Source: Herbaspirillum sp. AP02
GTDB taxonomy: Bacteria; Pseudomonadota; Gammaproteobacteria; Burkholderiales; Burkholderiaceae_D
NCBI RefSeq assembly: GCF_015767275.1
Contig: NZ_JADWMY010000006.1
Location: 246,209 to 310,208, forward strand
Length of the DNA stretch: 64,000 nucleotides
Direction of reading: 5' to 3'
Made by a program: the position numbers and the translations under genes
Notes under the pieces: generated by a model
Told to the model about the DNA's origin: nothing
What the model saw: only the letters and a program-made list of their open reading frames with translations
The model's database searches: none
Shown here: piece after piece, positions 37,218 to 45,281 of the stretch
How positions within the stretch are numbered: the stretch's first letter is position 1
Layout: each line of letters begins with the position of its first letter

Positions 37218-37302
37218 TGGTGCCCACGGAGGGACTCGAACCCCCACACCTCGCGGCACATGGACCTGAACCATGCGCGTCTACCAATTCCGCCACGTGG
37301 GC
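37218..37302 (-). tRNA. tRNA-Leu (anticodon CAG)
   Basis: The minus strand reads GCCCACGTGGCGGAATTGG at the 5' end and closes with GGTTCGAGTCCCTCCGTGG and GCACCA at the 3' end. The 7-base acceptor stem (GCCCACG/CGTGGGC), the long class II variable arm, the TTCGAGT T-loop and the anticodon loop TTCAGGT (anticodon CAG) are all visible. CCA is encoded. The 85-base length suits tRNA-Leu. Confidence 0.97.
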
Positions 37303-37345
37303 CTTCTGGCATCAGCGGTAAGCTGCTGTGCTTGAAAGAGGCTGC

Positions 37346-37374
37346 ATATTAAGGCCTATCTGGAAGGTGGTCAA
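37346..37374 (-). promoter_or_regulatory. Sigma-70 promoter of tRNA-Leu
   Basis: On the minus strand TTGACC and TAATAT are separated by exactly 17 bases. The -10 box is 44 bases upstream of the mature tRNA 5' end, leaving a short leader to be processed. Confidence 0.75.
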
Positions 37375-37447
37375 CACTTAATTGAAAAATCTTTTATTAT
37401 TTTTCGCCTGCCTGCCTCCACCTGCAACAGGTCCCGAAAAACTAACA

Positions 37448-37475
37448 AAAACGGCGACCCTCGGGCCGCCGTTTT
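37448..37475 (-). terminator. Terminator of the liv operon
   Basis: AAAACGGCG and CGCCGTTTT form a nine-base stem; on the minus strand the stem is followed by T5. It lies 28 bases after the livF stop. Confidence 0.85.
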
Positions 37476-37503
37476 GAAGTGCCGCATCAGAGGCCGATGA
37501 AGC

Positions 37504-38244
37504 TCATCCGCCCAGATAGGCTTCCACCACCTTGGGATTGCCCAGCAGGTTGGCGCCGCTGTCCTGCAGGACGATCTTGCCGGTCTCCAGCACATAACCA
37601 CGCTGCGCGATGCGCAGTGCCTGGCGCACGTTCTGCTCCACCAGCAAGACCGTCATGCCGGTCTTGTTGATCTCCTGCACGATGCGGAAGATTTCCTGGA
37701 TGATCAGCGGTGCCAGGCCCATCGAAGGTTCGTCCAGCAACAGCACCTTGGGTTTGGCCATCAAGGCGCGGCCGATCGCCAGCATCTGCTGCTCGCCGCC
37801 GGAGAGATTGCCGGCCAGCCCGGCGGCACGGTTCTTCAGCACCGGGAAGAGCGAGTACACCCACTCCAGGTCACGCGCCACGCCCTCCTTGTCGCGACGG
37901 GTGTAGGCGCCCAGGGAAAGGTTTTCTTCCACGGTCAGCGTGGTCAGGGTGGCACGGCCCTCGGCCACCTGTACCACGCCGGATTCGACGATGCGGTGCG
38001 GCGACATCTGCAGCAGGTCCTGGCCATCCTGTCCATTGAGCAGCACGCGGCCGCGCTGCGCCTTCACCAGACCCGAGATGGCCAGCAGCGAGGTGCTCTT
38101 GCCGGCACCATTGGCACCGACCAGGGCGGTGATCTCGCCCTCGTTCAGCGACAGGCTGATGCCCTTGACGGCTTCGATGTGGCCATACGCCACGGCCAGG
38201 TCTTCCACCTGGAGGATGGGTTGCTTGTTACCGCTGGCGCTCAT
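37504..38244 (-). CDS. livF: Branched-chain amino acid ABC transporter, ATP-binding protein LivF
   Basis: The second ATPase of the high-affinity branched-chain amino-acid importer, 246 residues. Walker A is GANGAGKSTSLLA, the signature is LSGGEQQMLAIGRAL and Walker B is VLLLDEPSMGLAP, followed by VLLVEQNV. I chose the ATG at 38244, which overlaps the livG stop by four bases (ATGA), over a longer frame to 38355. It is the last gene of livHMGF and is followed by a terminator. Confidence 0.95.
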   Translation of the reverse strand: MSASGNKQPILQVEDLAVAYGHIEAVKGISLSLNEGEITALVGANGAGKSTSLLAISGLVKAQRGRVLLNGQDGQDLLQMSPHRIVESGVVQVAEGRATLTTLTVEENLSLGAYTRRDKEGVARDLEWVYSLFPVLKNRAAGLAGNLSGGEQQMLAIGRALMAKPKVLLLDEPSMGLAPLIIQEIFRIVQEINKTGMTVLLVEQNVRQALRIAQRGYVLETGKIVLQDSGANLLGNPKVVEAYLGG

Positions 38245-39002
38245 GCTTCTTCCTTGCCGAGATAGGCCTCGATCACTTCCTGGTTGTTCTTGATCTGGTC
38301 CGGGGTGCCTTCGGCGATGATCTTGCCGAAGTTGAGCACGGCGATCCGTTCGCACAGGCCCATGACGAAGCGCATGTCGTGCTCGATCATGAAGATGGTG
38401 AAACCGCGTTGCTTGATGTTGACGATCTCGCTCATCAACTCGGTCTTCTCGGCCGGATTCATGCCAGCCACCGGTTCGTCCAGCAGCAACAGCTTGGGCT
38501 TGGTGGCCAGCGCCCGCGCGAACTCCAGCTTGCGCTGCTCGCCGTAGGACAGGCTGTCGGCCAGCATGTGTGCCTTGTGGTCCAGGCGCACCCAGGACAG
38601 CAGTTCCAGCGCACGCTCGCGGGCTTCCTTCTCTGCCTTGCGGAAGCCACCCAGGTTGAACAGCATGCTGGCTACGCCATAATTCAGGTGCTCGTGCATG
38701 CCGACCACGACGTTTTCCAGCAGCGTCATTTCCTTGAACACGCGGATGTTCTGGAAGGTGCGGGCGATGCCGCGCTCGGTGATCTTGTGCGGGGCGACGG
38801 CGCCGATGTCGTCGTCGTTGAAGCGGATGCTGCCCGATGATGCGCGCAACAGGCCCGTGATGAGGTTGAAGACGGTGGTCTTGCCGGCGCCGTTGGGGCC
38901 GATCAGGCCGAAGATCTCGCCTTCCTTGACGTTGAAGTTCACGCCTTGCAGCACCTGCAGGCCACCGAAGTTCTTGCTGATGTCGTTCAGTTGTAAAAGC
39001 AT
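38241..39002 (-). CDS. livG: Branched-chain amino acid ABC transporter, ATP-binding protein LivG
   Basis: The first ATPase of the system, 253 residues, with Walker A GPNGAGKTTVFNLI, the signature LSYGEQRKLEFARALA and Walker B LLLLDEPVAGMNPAE, a set typical of LivG. The start codon shares its base with the livM stop region (39002). It energises the LivHM channel in the inner membrane. Confidence 0.96.
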   Translation of the reverse strand: MLLQLNDISKNFGGLQVLQGVNFNVKEGEIFGLIGPNGAGKTTVFNLITGLLRASSGSIRFNDDDIGAVAPHKITERGIARTFQNIRVFKEMTLLENVVVGMHEHLNYGVASMLFNLGGFRKAEKEARERALELLSWVRLDHKAHMLADSLSYGEQRKLEFARALATKPKLLLLDEPVAGMNPAEKTELMSEIVNIKQRGFTIFMIEHDMRFVMGLCERIAVLNFGKIIAEGTPDQIKNNQEVIEAYLGKEEA

Positions 39003-39877
39003 TACTTAACCTTCTTCTCAGCGTTGCGGCCCAGGAAGGCGCGGATGCGGCGCGGGTCCCAGATACCCTTGGGCAGGTACAGCACCACCAGGATCAGGAT
39101 CAGGCCGTTGATGGCCAGGCGGAAGTCCTTGAAATGGCGCAGCACTTCGGGCAGCAACGACAGGATGGTCGAGCCGATCATCGGTCCGATCAGGTTGCTG
39201 GTGCCACCGAAGACGGCCATGGTCAGGATGTCCACCGCATTCTCGAAGCCGTAGTTGTTGGGGCCGATGGTGAAGGTGTAGTGGGCGTTCAGGCCACCGG
39301 CTACGCCGGCGATGGCGGCGCCGATGACGAAGGCCAGCAGCTTGTAGCCGGCCACGTTCACACCCATCAGGCGGGCAGCCACTTCATCTTCCTTGATGGC
39401 CTCGAAGGCACGGCCGGTCTTGGAGCGGCGCAGGCGCGCCAGCGCGTAGATGGTCACGCCCAGGATCAGCACGATGTGCCACCACTCGGTGACGGGCGGC
39501 ACGCCGTTCAGGCCCATGGGGCCGCCGGTGATGTCCAGGTTCAGCACGATCACGCGCACCACCTCGCCAAATCCCAACGTGGCCATGGCCAGGTAGACGC
39601 CCGACAGGCGCAGCGTGGGGATGCCGATCACCAGTGCCACCAGCGAGGGCAGCACGCCGCCTGCCGCGAGGGCGAGGGGGAAGGGCAGGTCGAACTGCAT
39701 CGTCAACAGCGAGGCCGTGTAGGCGCCGATGCCCATGAAGGCAGCATTGGCCAGCGACAGCAGGCCGCAGGACAGGGTGACGTAGATCGAGAGTGCCAGC
39801 ATGGCATTGACGCCGATGCTGAAAATGACGGTGTTGTAGGTGGCCCAGAAGCCATCCCACCATTCCATGAAGCCCAT
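39002..39877 (-). CDS. livM: Branched-chain amino acid ABC transporter permease LivM
   Basis: A permease of 291 residues with about eight hydrophobic helices. It has the family segment LSLANAAFMGIGAYTASLL near the N-terminus and the cytoplasmic coupling loop SKTGRAFEAIKEDEVAARLMGVNV. I chose the ATG at 39877 (MGFMEWWDGFWATYN) over an in-frame start at 39907. It pairs with LivH to form the channel and lies one base from livH. Confidence 0.94.
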   Translation of the reverse strand: MGFMEWWDGFWATYNTVIFSIGVNAMLALSIYVTLSCGLLSLANAAFMGIGAYTASLLTMQFDLPFPLALAAGGVLPSLVALVIGIPTLRLSGVYLAMATLGFGEVVRVIVLNLDITGGPMGLNGVPPVTEWWHIVLILGVTIYALARLRRSKTGRAFEAIKEDEVAARLMGVNVAGYKLLAFVIGAAIAGVAGGLNAHYTFTIGPNNYGFENAVDILTMAVFGGTSNLIGPMIGSTILSLLPEVLRHFKDFRLAINGLILILVVLYLPKGIWDPRRIRAFLGRNAEKKVK

Positions 39878-39878
39878 C

Positions 39879-40760
39879 TTATGCCTTCCTTTCCAGCACT
39901 TTGCCAAACATGCCGGAGGGTTTTACCAGCAGGATCAGGAACAGGAGGCCGAAGGCCACCGCGTCGCGGAAGTCGCTCGAAATGTAGGCGACCGTCAGCA
40001 CCTCGGCAAAGCCCAGGAACAGGCCGCCGATCATGGCGCCGCGGATATCGCCCATGCCGCCCAGGATGATGACGGCGATGCCCTTGTGCAGCATCGGCTG
40101 GCCCATGAAGGGCGAGATCGCGTTGAAGGACACCCCCACCAGCACGCCGGCAGCACCGCCCAGGGCGGCGGCGGCAAACGAGGTCAGCAGGAACAGACCT
40201 TCGACGTTGATGCCCAGCAGATAGGCCGCCTTGGGCGACTCGGCGATGGCGCGCAGCGCCCGGCCCAGTTGCGTCTTGCGCATCACGCCCAGCAGCACCA
40301 CCATCAGCACGAAGGCGATGACGATGATGGCCACTTGCACGGCGGTGATGTGCAGGTTGCCCAGGCTGACGCTCTCCTCGGGGATGGTGCCCTGGGGGAA
40401 GCGCTTGTTCTCCGCGCCGAACAGGCCCTGCGAGATGTTGGTGATCATGATGGCCACGCCGATGGTGGCGATCATGGGGATCAGGTGAGGCGCATTGCGC
40501 TTACGCAAGGGCTTGAGCACCAGCACGTCGATGATCAGGCCCAGCAGGCCCGTGGCCACCATGGCCAGCAGCAGGGCCACCCACAGGGGCAGTGCCATCT
40601 GTTCGACCAGCAGCAGGGCGGCATAGCTGCCCAGCATGAAGATCGCGCCGTGCGAAAGATTGATCACGCCCAGGACGCCGAAGACCAGCGTGAAGCCGAG
40701 CGCGAAGAGCGCATACACGCTGCCCAGCGAAAGGGCATTGATGAGCTGTTGTTCTAACAT
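39879..40760 (-). CDS. livH: Branched-chain amino acid ABC transporter permease LivH
   Basis: A permease of 293 residues beginning MLEQQLINALSLGSVYALFALG, the standard LivH start, with LGVINLSHGAIFMLGSYAAL and the coupling loop KTQLGRALRAIAESPKAA. About eight membrane helices. I chose the ATG at 40760 over a longer frame to 40814. The 271-base space to livK contains strong stem-loops. Confidence 0.95.
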   Translation of the reverse strand: MLEQQLINALSLGSVYALFALGFTLVFGVLGVINLSHGAIFMLGSYAALLLVEQMALPLWVALLLAMVATGLLGLIIDVLVLKPLRKRNAPHLIPMIATIGVAIMITNISQGLFGAENKRFPQGTIPEESVSLGNLHITAVQVAIIVIAFVLMVVLLGVMRKTQLGRALRAIAESPKAAYLLGINVEGLFLLTSFAAAALGGAAGVLVGVSFNAISPFMGQPMLHKGIAVIILGGMGDIRGAMIGGLFLGFAEVLTVAYISSDFRDAVAFGLLFLILLVKPSGMFGKVLERKA

Positions 40761-40933
40761 TGGAACCTGCGATAGGTGATGGGGCGCGGCGCCAGCTGCC
40801 TGCACTGCATGCATGGCGCGGACGAAGTCCCTCGTTACGTCGTATTGCCGGAATCAGCGGCCTGTCATCCCGACTGGCTGCCTGTGGTTCCCCGTTCCGG
40901 CCTGGCAGTGTCTTGCGCATCCCGCGCCAGGAT

Positions 40934-40965
40934 CGCCGCAGGGGCAAGGCAATGCCCCTGCGGCG
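40934..40965 (-). other. Strong stem-loop between livK and livH
   Basis: CGCCGCAGGGGCA pairs perfectly with TGCCCCTGCGGCG (13 base pairs, six-base loop). No T run follows on the minus strand. It is suited to protecting the livK mRNA 3' end or attenuating read-through into livHMGF. Confidence 0.7.
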
Positions 40966-40988
40966 GAACTGCGGGAGAGTATCGTTGC

Positions 40989-41010
40989 GGCTGCCGGCGT
41001 ACCGGCAGCC
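40989..41010 (-). other. Second stem-loop directly after livK
   Basis: GGCTGCCGG pairs with CCGGCAGCC around a four-base loop, 22 bases after the livK stop codon. It has no T tract and likely acts together with the larger stem-loop at 40934-40965. Confidence 0.65.
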
Positions 41011-41031
41011 TTGCTTCAAGGTGTCGCGTGC

Positions 41032-42189
41032 TTACTTCAGCAGCACGAACTTGCCGCCCTTGGCGATGTTGACGATGGCTTCCTGGTCAGCATCGAAGCC
41101 GACCTGCTTGCCGGCCACGGCCGGGGCTGCACGGAAGGCAAACTTGCCGGTGGCGCCATCGATCTTCACGGCCGGCAGCGCGGCGCGCAGGGCGTCACGA
41201 TCCTTGGCCAGGTTGCCCGACAGCTTCACGTTCTTCAGGGCATCGGCCACGATGTACATGGCGTCATAGGCTTGCGCGGCGAACTGGTCAGGATCGGAAC
41301 CGAACTTGGCCTTGTAGGCTGCGATGAAGGCCTTGTTGGCGGGAGTCTGGTTCTCTGCCGACCACGGGCTGCCCATCAGGGTGTTGTCGCCGGCGTCCTT
41401 GGCGATCTCGAACAGCTTCGGCGAGTTCAGGCCATTGCCGCCGATGAAGGGTTGCTTCATGCCCAGCGCGCGGGTCTGCAGGATGATGTTGGCTGCTTCT
41501 TCGGCCAGGCAGGAGCACACGATGGCGTCCGGGTTGCCGGCCTTGATCTTGGTCAGTTGGGCCTTGAAGTCGACGTCACCCTTGGCATAGGCCTCGGTGG
41601 TGGTGACGGGGACCTTCTGCTGTTCCAGGGTGGCCTTGAAGACGTCGTAGCCGGACTTGGTGAAGGCGTCGTCGTTACCGTAGATCACGGCGACCTTCTT
41701 GATGCCGAAGTGCTTCACGGCGGCCTTGACGGTCACGGGCAGCACGTCGGCTTCCATGACGGAGTTGCGGAAGGTGAAGGGGCCCATGGCCGTGATGCCG
41801 TCAGCGGTGTTGCTGGTGCCGAAGACCACCACCTTGGAGGCGTTGGCGATCGGGTCGGCCGCGAAGGCCGAGTTGGACAGGGTGGGGCCGAACACCGCCA
41901 GCACCTTGTCCTGGAAGATCAGTTTCTTGAAGACGTTGATGGCTTCTTCCTTCTTGCCTTGTTCGTCTTCGATCACCAGGGCCAGCTTGTCGCCGTTGAC
42001 GCCGCCCTTGGCGTTGATTTCTTCGGAAGCCAGGGTGAAGCCGTTCTTGATGGCTACGCCGTACTTGGCGGCCGGGCCGGTCAGGGCTTCAGCGACGCCC
42101 AGCTTGATGTCGGCGGCCAGTGCGGCCGAGGACAGGGTGGCACCGATCAGCAGGGCCGGAATGGTCTTGAGCATGGTATTGAATTGCAT
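41032..42189 (-). CDS. livK: Branched-chain amino acid ABC transporter substrate-binding protein
   Basis: A periplasmic binding protein of 385 residues with a signal peptide cleaved at ALAADIKLG. The mature start IKLGVAEALTGPAAKYG and the AVFGPTLSNSAFA and VIYGNDDAFTKSGYD blocks are typical of the Leu/Ile/Val-binding family (Peripla_BP_6). It delivers amino acids to the LivHMGF channel. GAGGAGAG is a strong ribosome binding site. A possible -10 (TACAAT on the minus strand, 42212-42217) lies 23 bases upstream of the start. The exact ligand cannot be read; relatives bind Leu, Ile, Val or other amides. Confidence 0.92.
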   Translation of the reverse strand: MQFNTMLKTIPALLIGATLSSAALAADIKLGVAEALTGPAAKYGVAIKNGFTLASEEINAKGGVNGDKLALVIEDEQGKKEEAINVFKKLIFQDKVLAVFGPTLSNSAFAADPIANASKVVVFGTSNTADGITAMGPFTFRNSVMEADVLPVTVKAAVKHFGIKKVAVIYGNDDAFTKSGYDVFKATLEQQKVPVTTTEAYAKGDVDFKAQLTKIKAGNPDAIVCSCLAEEAANIILQTRALGMKQPFIGGNGLNSPKLFEIAKDAGDNTLMGSPWSAENQTPANKAFIAAYKAKFGSDPDQFAAQAYDAMYIVADALKNVKLSGNLAKDRDALRAALPAVKIDGATGKFAFRAAPAVAGKQVGFDADQEAIVNIAKGGKFVLLK

Positions 42190-42485
42190 CGAGTTCTCTC
42201 CTCAGTTAGATATTGTAGAAACCGTCCCCGTCAGGCAGCGCAGACCGGCGCCACGTCACAAGGCGATTCCTTCATCGAGGATGATGCAAAGACGCCCGGG
42301 ATGGCCGGGACTTGTGCTCCATCCTCTGAAGACCGTTTTGCGGCCTCTTTCGATACAGCCGGCACAGCATACCCGAAAAAGCAGGCTGCGCCAGCAATTA
42401 CAACCCGTCGCCACGCACCCGGGTAGGGTGCGCCGCAGCGGCATGCGAATGTCGTCCGGCCAGCGGACGAGGGTGGTGCGATTGC

Positions 42486-43880
42486 TTAGTTCAGTTCCTT
42501 GCGGACATGGGCGATGGCCGCGCGCACCTGGTTGGGTGCAGTGCCGCCGATGTGGTCGCGTGCGGCCACCGAGCCCTCCAGCGTGAGGACCGCGAAGACG
42601 TCTTCGCCGATCAGGTCCGAGAAGGCGCGCAGTTCGTCCAGCGACAGGTCGGCCAGGTCATAACCCTTGTCCACGCAGGTACGCACGGCGTGGGCGACGG
42701 CCTCGTGGGCGTCGCGGAAGGGCAGGCCCTTCTTGACCAGGTAGTCGGCCAGGTCGGTGGCGGTGGCATAACCCTGCAGGGCGGCGGCACGCATGGCATC
42801 GGGCTTGACGCTGATGCCGCGGGCCATGTCGGCGAAGATGCGCAGGGTGTCGGTGAGCGTGTCGACGGTGTCGAACAGCGGTTCCTTGTCTTCCTGGTTG
42901 TCCTTGTTGTAGGCCAGGGGCTGGCCTTTCATCAGGGTCAGCAGGGCGATCAGGTGGCCGTTGACGCGACCGGTCTTGCCACGTGCCAGTTCGGGAACGT
43001 CCGGGTTCTTCTTCTGCGGCATGATCGAGGAGCCGGTGCAGAAGCGGTCGGCGATGTCGATGAAGCCCACGCGCGGGCTCATCCAGATCACCAGCTCTTC
43101 GGACATGCGCGAGATATGCGTCATCACCAGCGCGGCGGCGGCACAGAATTCGATGGCGAAGTCACGGTCCGAGACGGCGTCCAGCGAGTTGCGGCAGACG
43201 TCGTCGAAGCCCAGGGTCTTGGCCACGTGCAGGCGGTCGATCGGGAAGGTGGTGCCGGCCAGGGCGGCGGCGCCCAGCGGCAGGCGGTTGATACGCTTGC
43301 GGGCATCCAGCATGCGCTCGGCATCACGGCCGAACATCTCGACATAGGCCAGCACGTGGTGGCCGAAGGTGATCGGTTGCGCGACCTGCATGTGGGTGAA
43401 GCCCGGCAGGATGACGTCGGCGTGCTGCTCGGCCAGGTCCACCAGGGCCAGGCGCAGTTCGCGCAAGAGGCCCACGATGTCGTCCACGGCGCCACGCATG
43501 TAGAGGCGGATGTCGGTGGCGACCTGGTCATTGCGCGAGCGGCCGGTGTGCAGGCGCTTGCCGGCGTCGCCGACCAGTTCGGTCAGGCGCTTTTCGATGT
43601 TCAGGTGGACGTCTTCCAGGTCCAGCAGCCATTCGAACTTGCCGGCGTCGATCTCGCCCTTGATCTGGGCCATGCCACGCTGGATTTCAGCGTGATCGGC
43701 TGCGCTGATGATGCCCTGGTGGGCCAGCATCTCGGCGTGCGCCAGCGAGCCCTGGATATCGACCTGGGCCAGGCGGTTGTCGAAGAACACCGATGCGGTA
43801 TAGCGCTTGACGAGATCGGAGACGGGTTCAGAAAAGCGAGCCGACCAGGCTTCGCCCTTTTTAGCAAATTGGTCTGTCAT
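42486..43880 (-). CDS. argH: Argininosuccinate lyase
   Basis: ArgH splits argininosuccinate into arginine and fumarate, the last step of arginine synthesis. The 464-residue product has the fumarase-superfamily signature [16 protein letters not shown] and the substrate segments [13 protein letters not shown] and TLKPT-like [11 protein letters not shown] chose the ATG at 43880 ([18 protein letters not shown]) over a frame extending to 44072. It is separated from livK by 296 bases that hold the livK promoter region and a weak TCGTCCG/CGGACGA stem-loop (42452-42470). Confidence 0.97.
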   Translation of the reverse strand: MTDQFAKKGEAWSARFSEPVSDLVKRYTASVFFDNRLAQVDIQGSLAHAEMLAHQGIISAADHAEIQRGMAQIKGEIDAGKFEWLLDLEDVHLNIEKRLTELVGDAGKRLHTGRSRNDQVATDIRLYMRGAVDDIVGLLRELRLALVDLAEQHADVILPGFTHMQVAQPITFGHHVLAYVEMFGRDAERMLDARKRINRLPLGAAALAGTTFPIDRLHVAKTLGFDDVCRNSLDAVSDRDFAIEFCAAAALVMTHISRMSEELVIWMSPRVGFIDIADRFCTGSSIMPQKKNPDVPELARGKTGRVNGHLIALLTLMKGQPLAYNKDNQEDKEPLFDTVDTLTDTLRIFADMARGISVKPDAMRAAALQGYATATDLADYLVKKGLPFRDAHEAVAHAVRTCVDKGYDLADLSLDELRAFSDLIGEDVFAVLTLEGSVAARDHIGGTAPNQVRAAIAHVRKELN

Positions 43881-43904
43881 ATTGGGAATTCCGGAGAATG
43901 GGCG

Positions 43905-43910
43905 ATTATA
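43905..43910 (-). promoter_or_regulatory. Extended -10 promoter element for argH
   Basis: On the minus strand the sequence reads TTGCTATAAT, a consensus TATAAT with a TG extension, 24 bases upstream of the argH start codon. No good -35 box is visible, which is common for extended -10 promoters. Confidence 0.6.
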
Positions 43911-44073
43911 GCAAGCACAACTGCGCCAGGCCACGCCAATGCAGCCGGAAATGCTGCGGGGCGCGGATTTTTCGCATTTGCCAGCGGTCAGCCTGCACGC
44001 TTTTTTCGTCCCTTCCCGCGCGTTGGAGTTGGAACCCTTCCGTTTGCCGGGATGAAATGTGATTATTTCCACA

Positions 44074-44089
44074 TGGCATCATTTTTGCT
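44074..44089 (+). promoter_or_regulatory. Sigma-54 (RpoN) promoter candidate upstream of the HDOD gene
   Basis: TGGCATC-ATTT-TTGCT matches the sigma-54 consensus TGGCACG-N4-TTGCW, with the essential GG and GC pairs exactly 12 bases apart. Only positions 6 and 7 of the -24 element differ. Transcription would start near 44100, giving a leader of about 240 bases before the HDOD start at 44341. Confidence 0.5.
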
Positions 44090-44094
44090 TGTTG

Positions 44095-44125
44095 TTTTTG
44101 CGCAAGTCTTCTTGCAGCGCAAAAA
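44095..44125 (+). promoter_or_regulatory. Inverted repeat at the predicted transcription start
   Basis: TTTTTGCGC (44095-44103) and GCGCAAAAA (44117-44125) form a perfect nine-base inverted repeat with a 13-base spacer. It overlaps the start site predicted from the sigma-54 element, so it could be an operator or a 5' RNA hairpin. Confidence 0.45.
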
Positions 44126-44149
44126 ACCCTTGTACTGATGACAAAAGCT

Positions 44150-44340
44150 AAGGCTATACTCGATTGGCGATGACTGATCCGGGGAGCGGGAACCCCGGTG
44201 AGGAAAGGGCTACCTCTTCCGGCCGGGCCGGCATGAACCGATGCAAAAATCGGGACGACGGCAGGCCGCAGTTGCCACGGGGGTGGTCCTGTTAGCGCTC
44301 ATGAGCAAGATGTTTGGGGGTCGTCTTACAGGAGAGAAGC
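44150..44340 (+). other. Structured 5' leader of the HDOD gene
   Basis: About 190 bases without a gene but rich in stable stems: CCGGGG/CCCCGG (44179-44198), GAGG/CCTC (44200-44216) and further GC-rich complementary blocks. A TATACT at 44155-44160 could be a sigma-70 -10 box. I compared it with the c-di-GMP, cobalamin and glycine riboswitch consensus motifs and found no convincing match. Confidence 0.4.
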
Positions 44341-45165
44341 ATGAATCTGGAAGCACTGTTTCAGCAGCAAACCGCATTGCCGAGCATTCCCAAGGTAGTG
44401 CAGGAAGTCATCGAAAGTTTCAACAACGAGTCAGTCTCGATCGAAGAGATCGCCAAGAAACTGGCCGCCGACCAAGTCCTCAGCGCCAAGATCCTGCGCC
44501 TGGCCAATTCATCCTATTACCACGTCTCGCGCACCATCGGCACGGTGGAGGACGCGGTCCTGATGCTGGGCTTCATGACCGTGCGTACGCTGGTGGTCAG
44601 CACCGGCATGGCGGGCAGCTTCAAGAAGCTGCCGGGCGTGGACCTGAAGCTGTTCTGGCGTTACAGCCTGGATACGGCCGTGGTGTCCAAGTGGCTGGCC
44701 AAGCAGTCCAAGCTCAATTCCGATTTTGCCTTCACGGTGGGCCTGATGCATGCCATCGGCCAGCTGGTGATGCATGCGGCCATGCCGGAGCAGGCGCTGC
44801 AGGTGGACAAGGTGGCCGGCCCCCTGGATGCCCGTCGCCTGGACGTGGAACGCAAATCCTTTGGCTACGACTTTGCCGACGTGGGTGCCGAACTGGCCCG
44901 TCGCTGGCGCTTCCCGGACGAGTTCAGTCAGGTCATCAAGGCCTTCCCGCAGCCGCTGGAAGGGAAGTTCGATCCCTTCGCCGCCATCGTGCACCTGGCC
45001 ACCTGGCGCGCCCGGGCCGAAGAAAACAAATATTCCGCCGATGAAATGGAATCGACCTTCCCGGTCGAGGTGGCCGCCAAGCTGGGCCTGACGCTGGCGA
45101 CCTTCACCGAAGAGATGCCGCCGCTGCCGGAACTGAGCGAAGGCATGCAGGAACTGGTGGCCTGA
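44341..45165 (+). CDS. HDOD-domain signalling protein
   Basis: A 274-residue protein composed almost wholly of an HDOD domain, a degenerate relative of HD phosphohydrolases. The N-terminus LPSIPKVVQEVIESFNNESVSIEEIAKKLAADQVLSAKILRLANS is the classic HDOD opening. The central metal-binding HD pair is altered (AFTVGLMHAIGQLVMHAAMP retains one His), as usual in this family. HDOD proteins take part in motility, biofilm and stress signalling, often with c-di-GMP enzymes. I chose the ATG at 44341, preceded by AGGAGAG, over a GTG at 44314. Confidence 0.88.
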   Translation: MNLEALFQQQTALPSIPKVVQEVIESFNNESVSIEEIAKKLAADQVLSAKILRLANSSYYHVSRTIGTVEDAVLMLGFMTVRTLVVSTGMAGSFKKLPGVDLKLFWRYSLDTAVVSKWLAKQSKLNSDFAFTVGLMHAIGQLVMHAAMPEQALQVDKVAGPLDARRLDVERKSFGYDFADVGAELARRWRFPDEFSQVIKAFPQPLEGKFDPFAAIVHLATWRARAEENKYSADEMESTFPVEVAAKLGLTLATFTEEMPPLPELSEGMQELVA

Positions 45166-45200
45166 TCGCCTTCTGCCTGCTTCTGGCAGGCAGCCAATGA

Positions 45201-45237
45201 CAAATGCCGGCACCCGCAAGGGGCCGGCATTTGTTTT
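45201..45237. terminator. Terminator between HDOD gene and hydrolase
   Basis: CAAATGCCGGC pairs with GCCGGCATTTG and is followed by T4. It lies between two convergent genes and can act in both directions. Confidence 0.8.
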
Positions 45238-45281
45238 GGTACTTGAGCCGTGTCGCCAGTGTGCCGGTATGACCGGTGTGG

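Noticed and set aside
37200..37296. Minus-strand peptide beginning MAELVDAHGSGPCAARCGGSS
   Set aside because: This is translation through the tRNA-Leu gene, a well-known false start in annotations. Only the part from 37071 downward is considered, with low confidence.
44170..44330. Possible c-di-GMP, cobalamin or glycine riboswitch before the HDOD gene
   Set aside because: The required conserved segments of each class are missing; only generic GC-rich hairpins can be seen.
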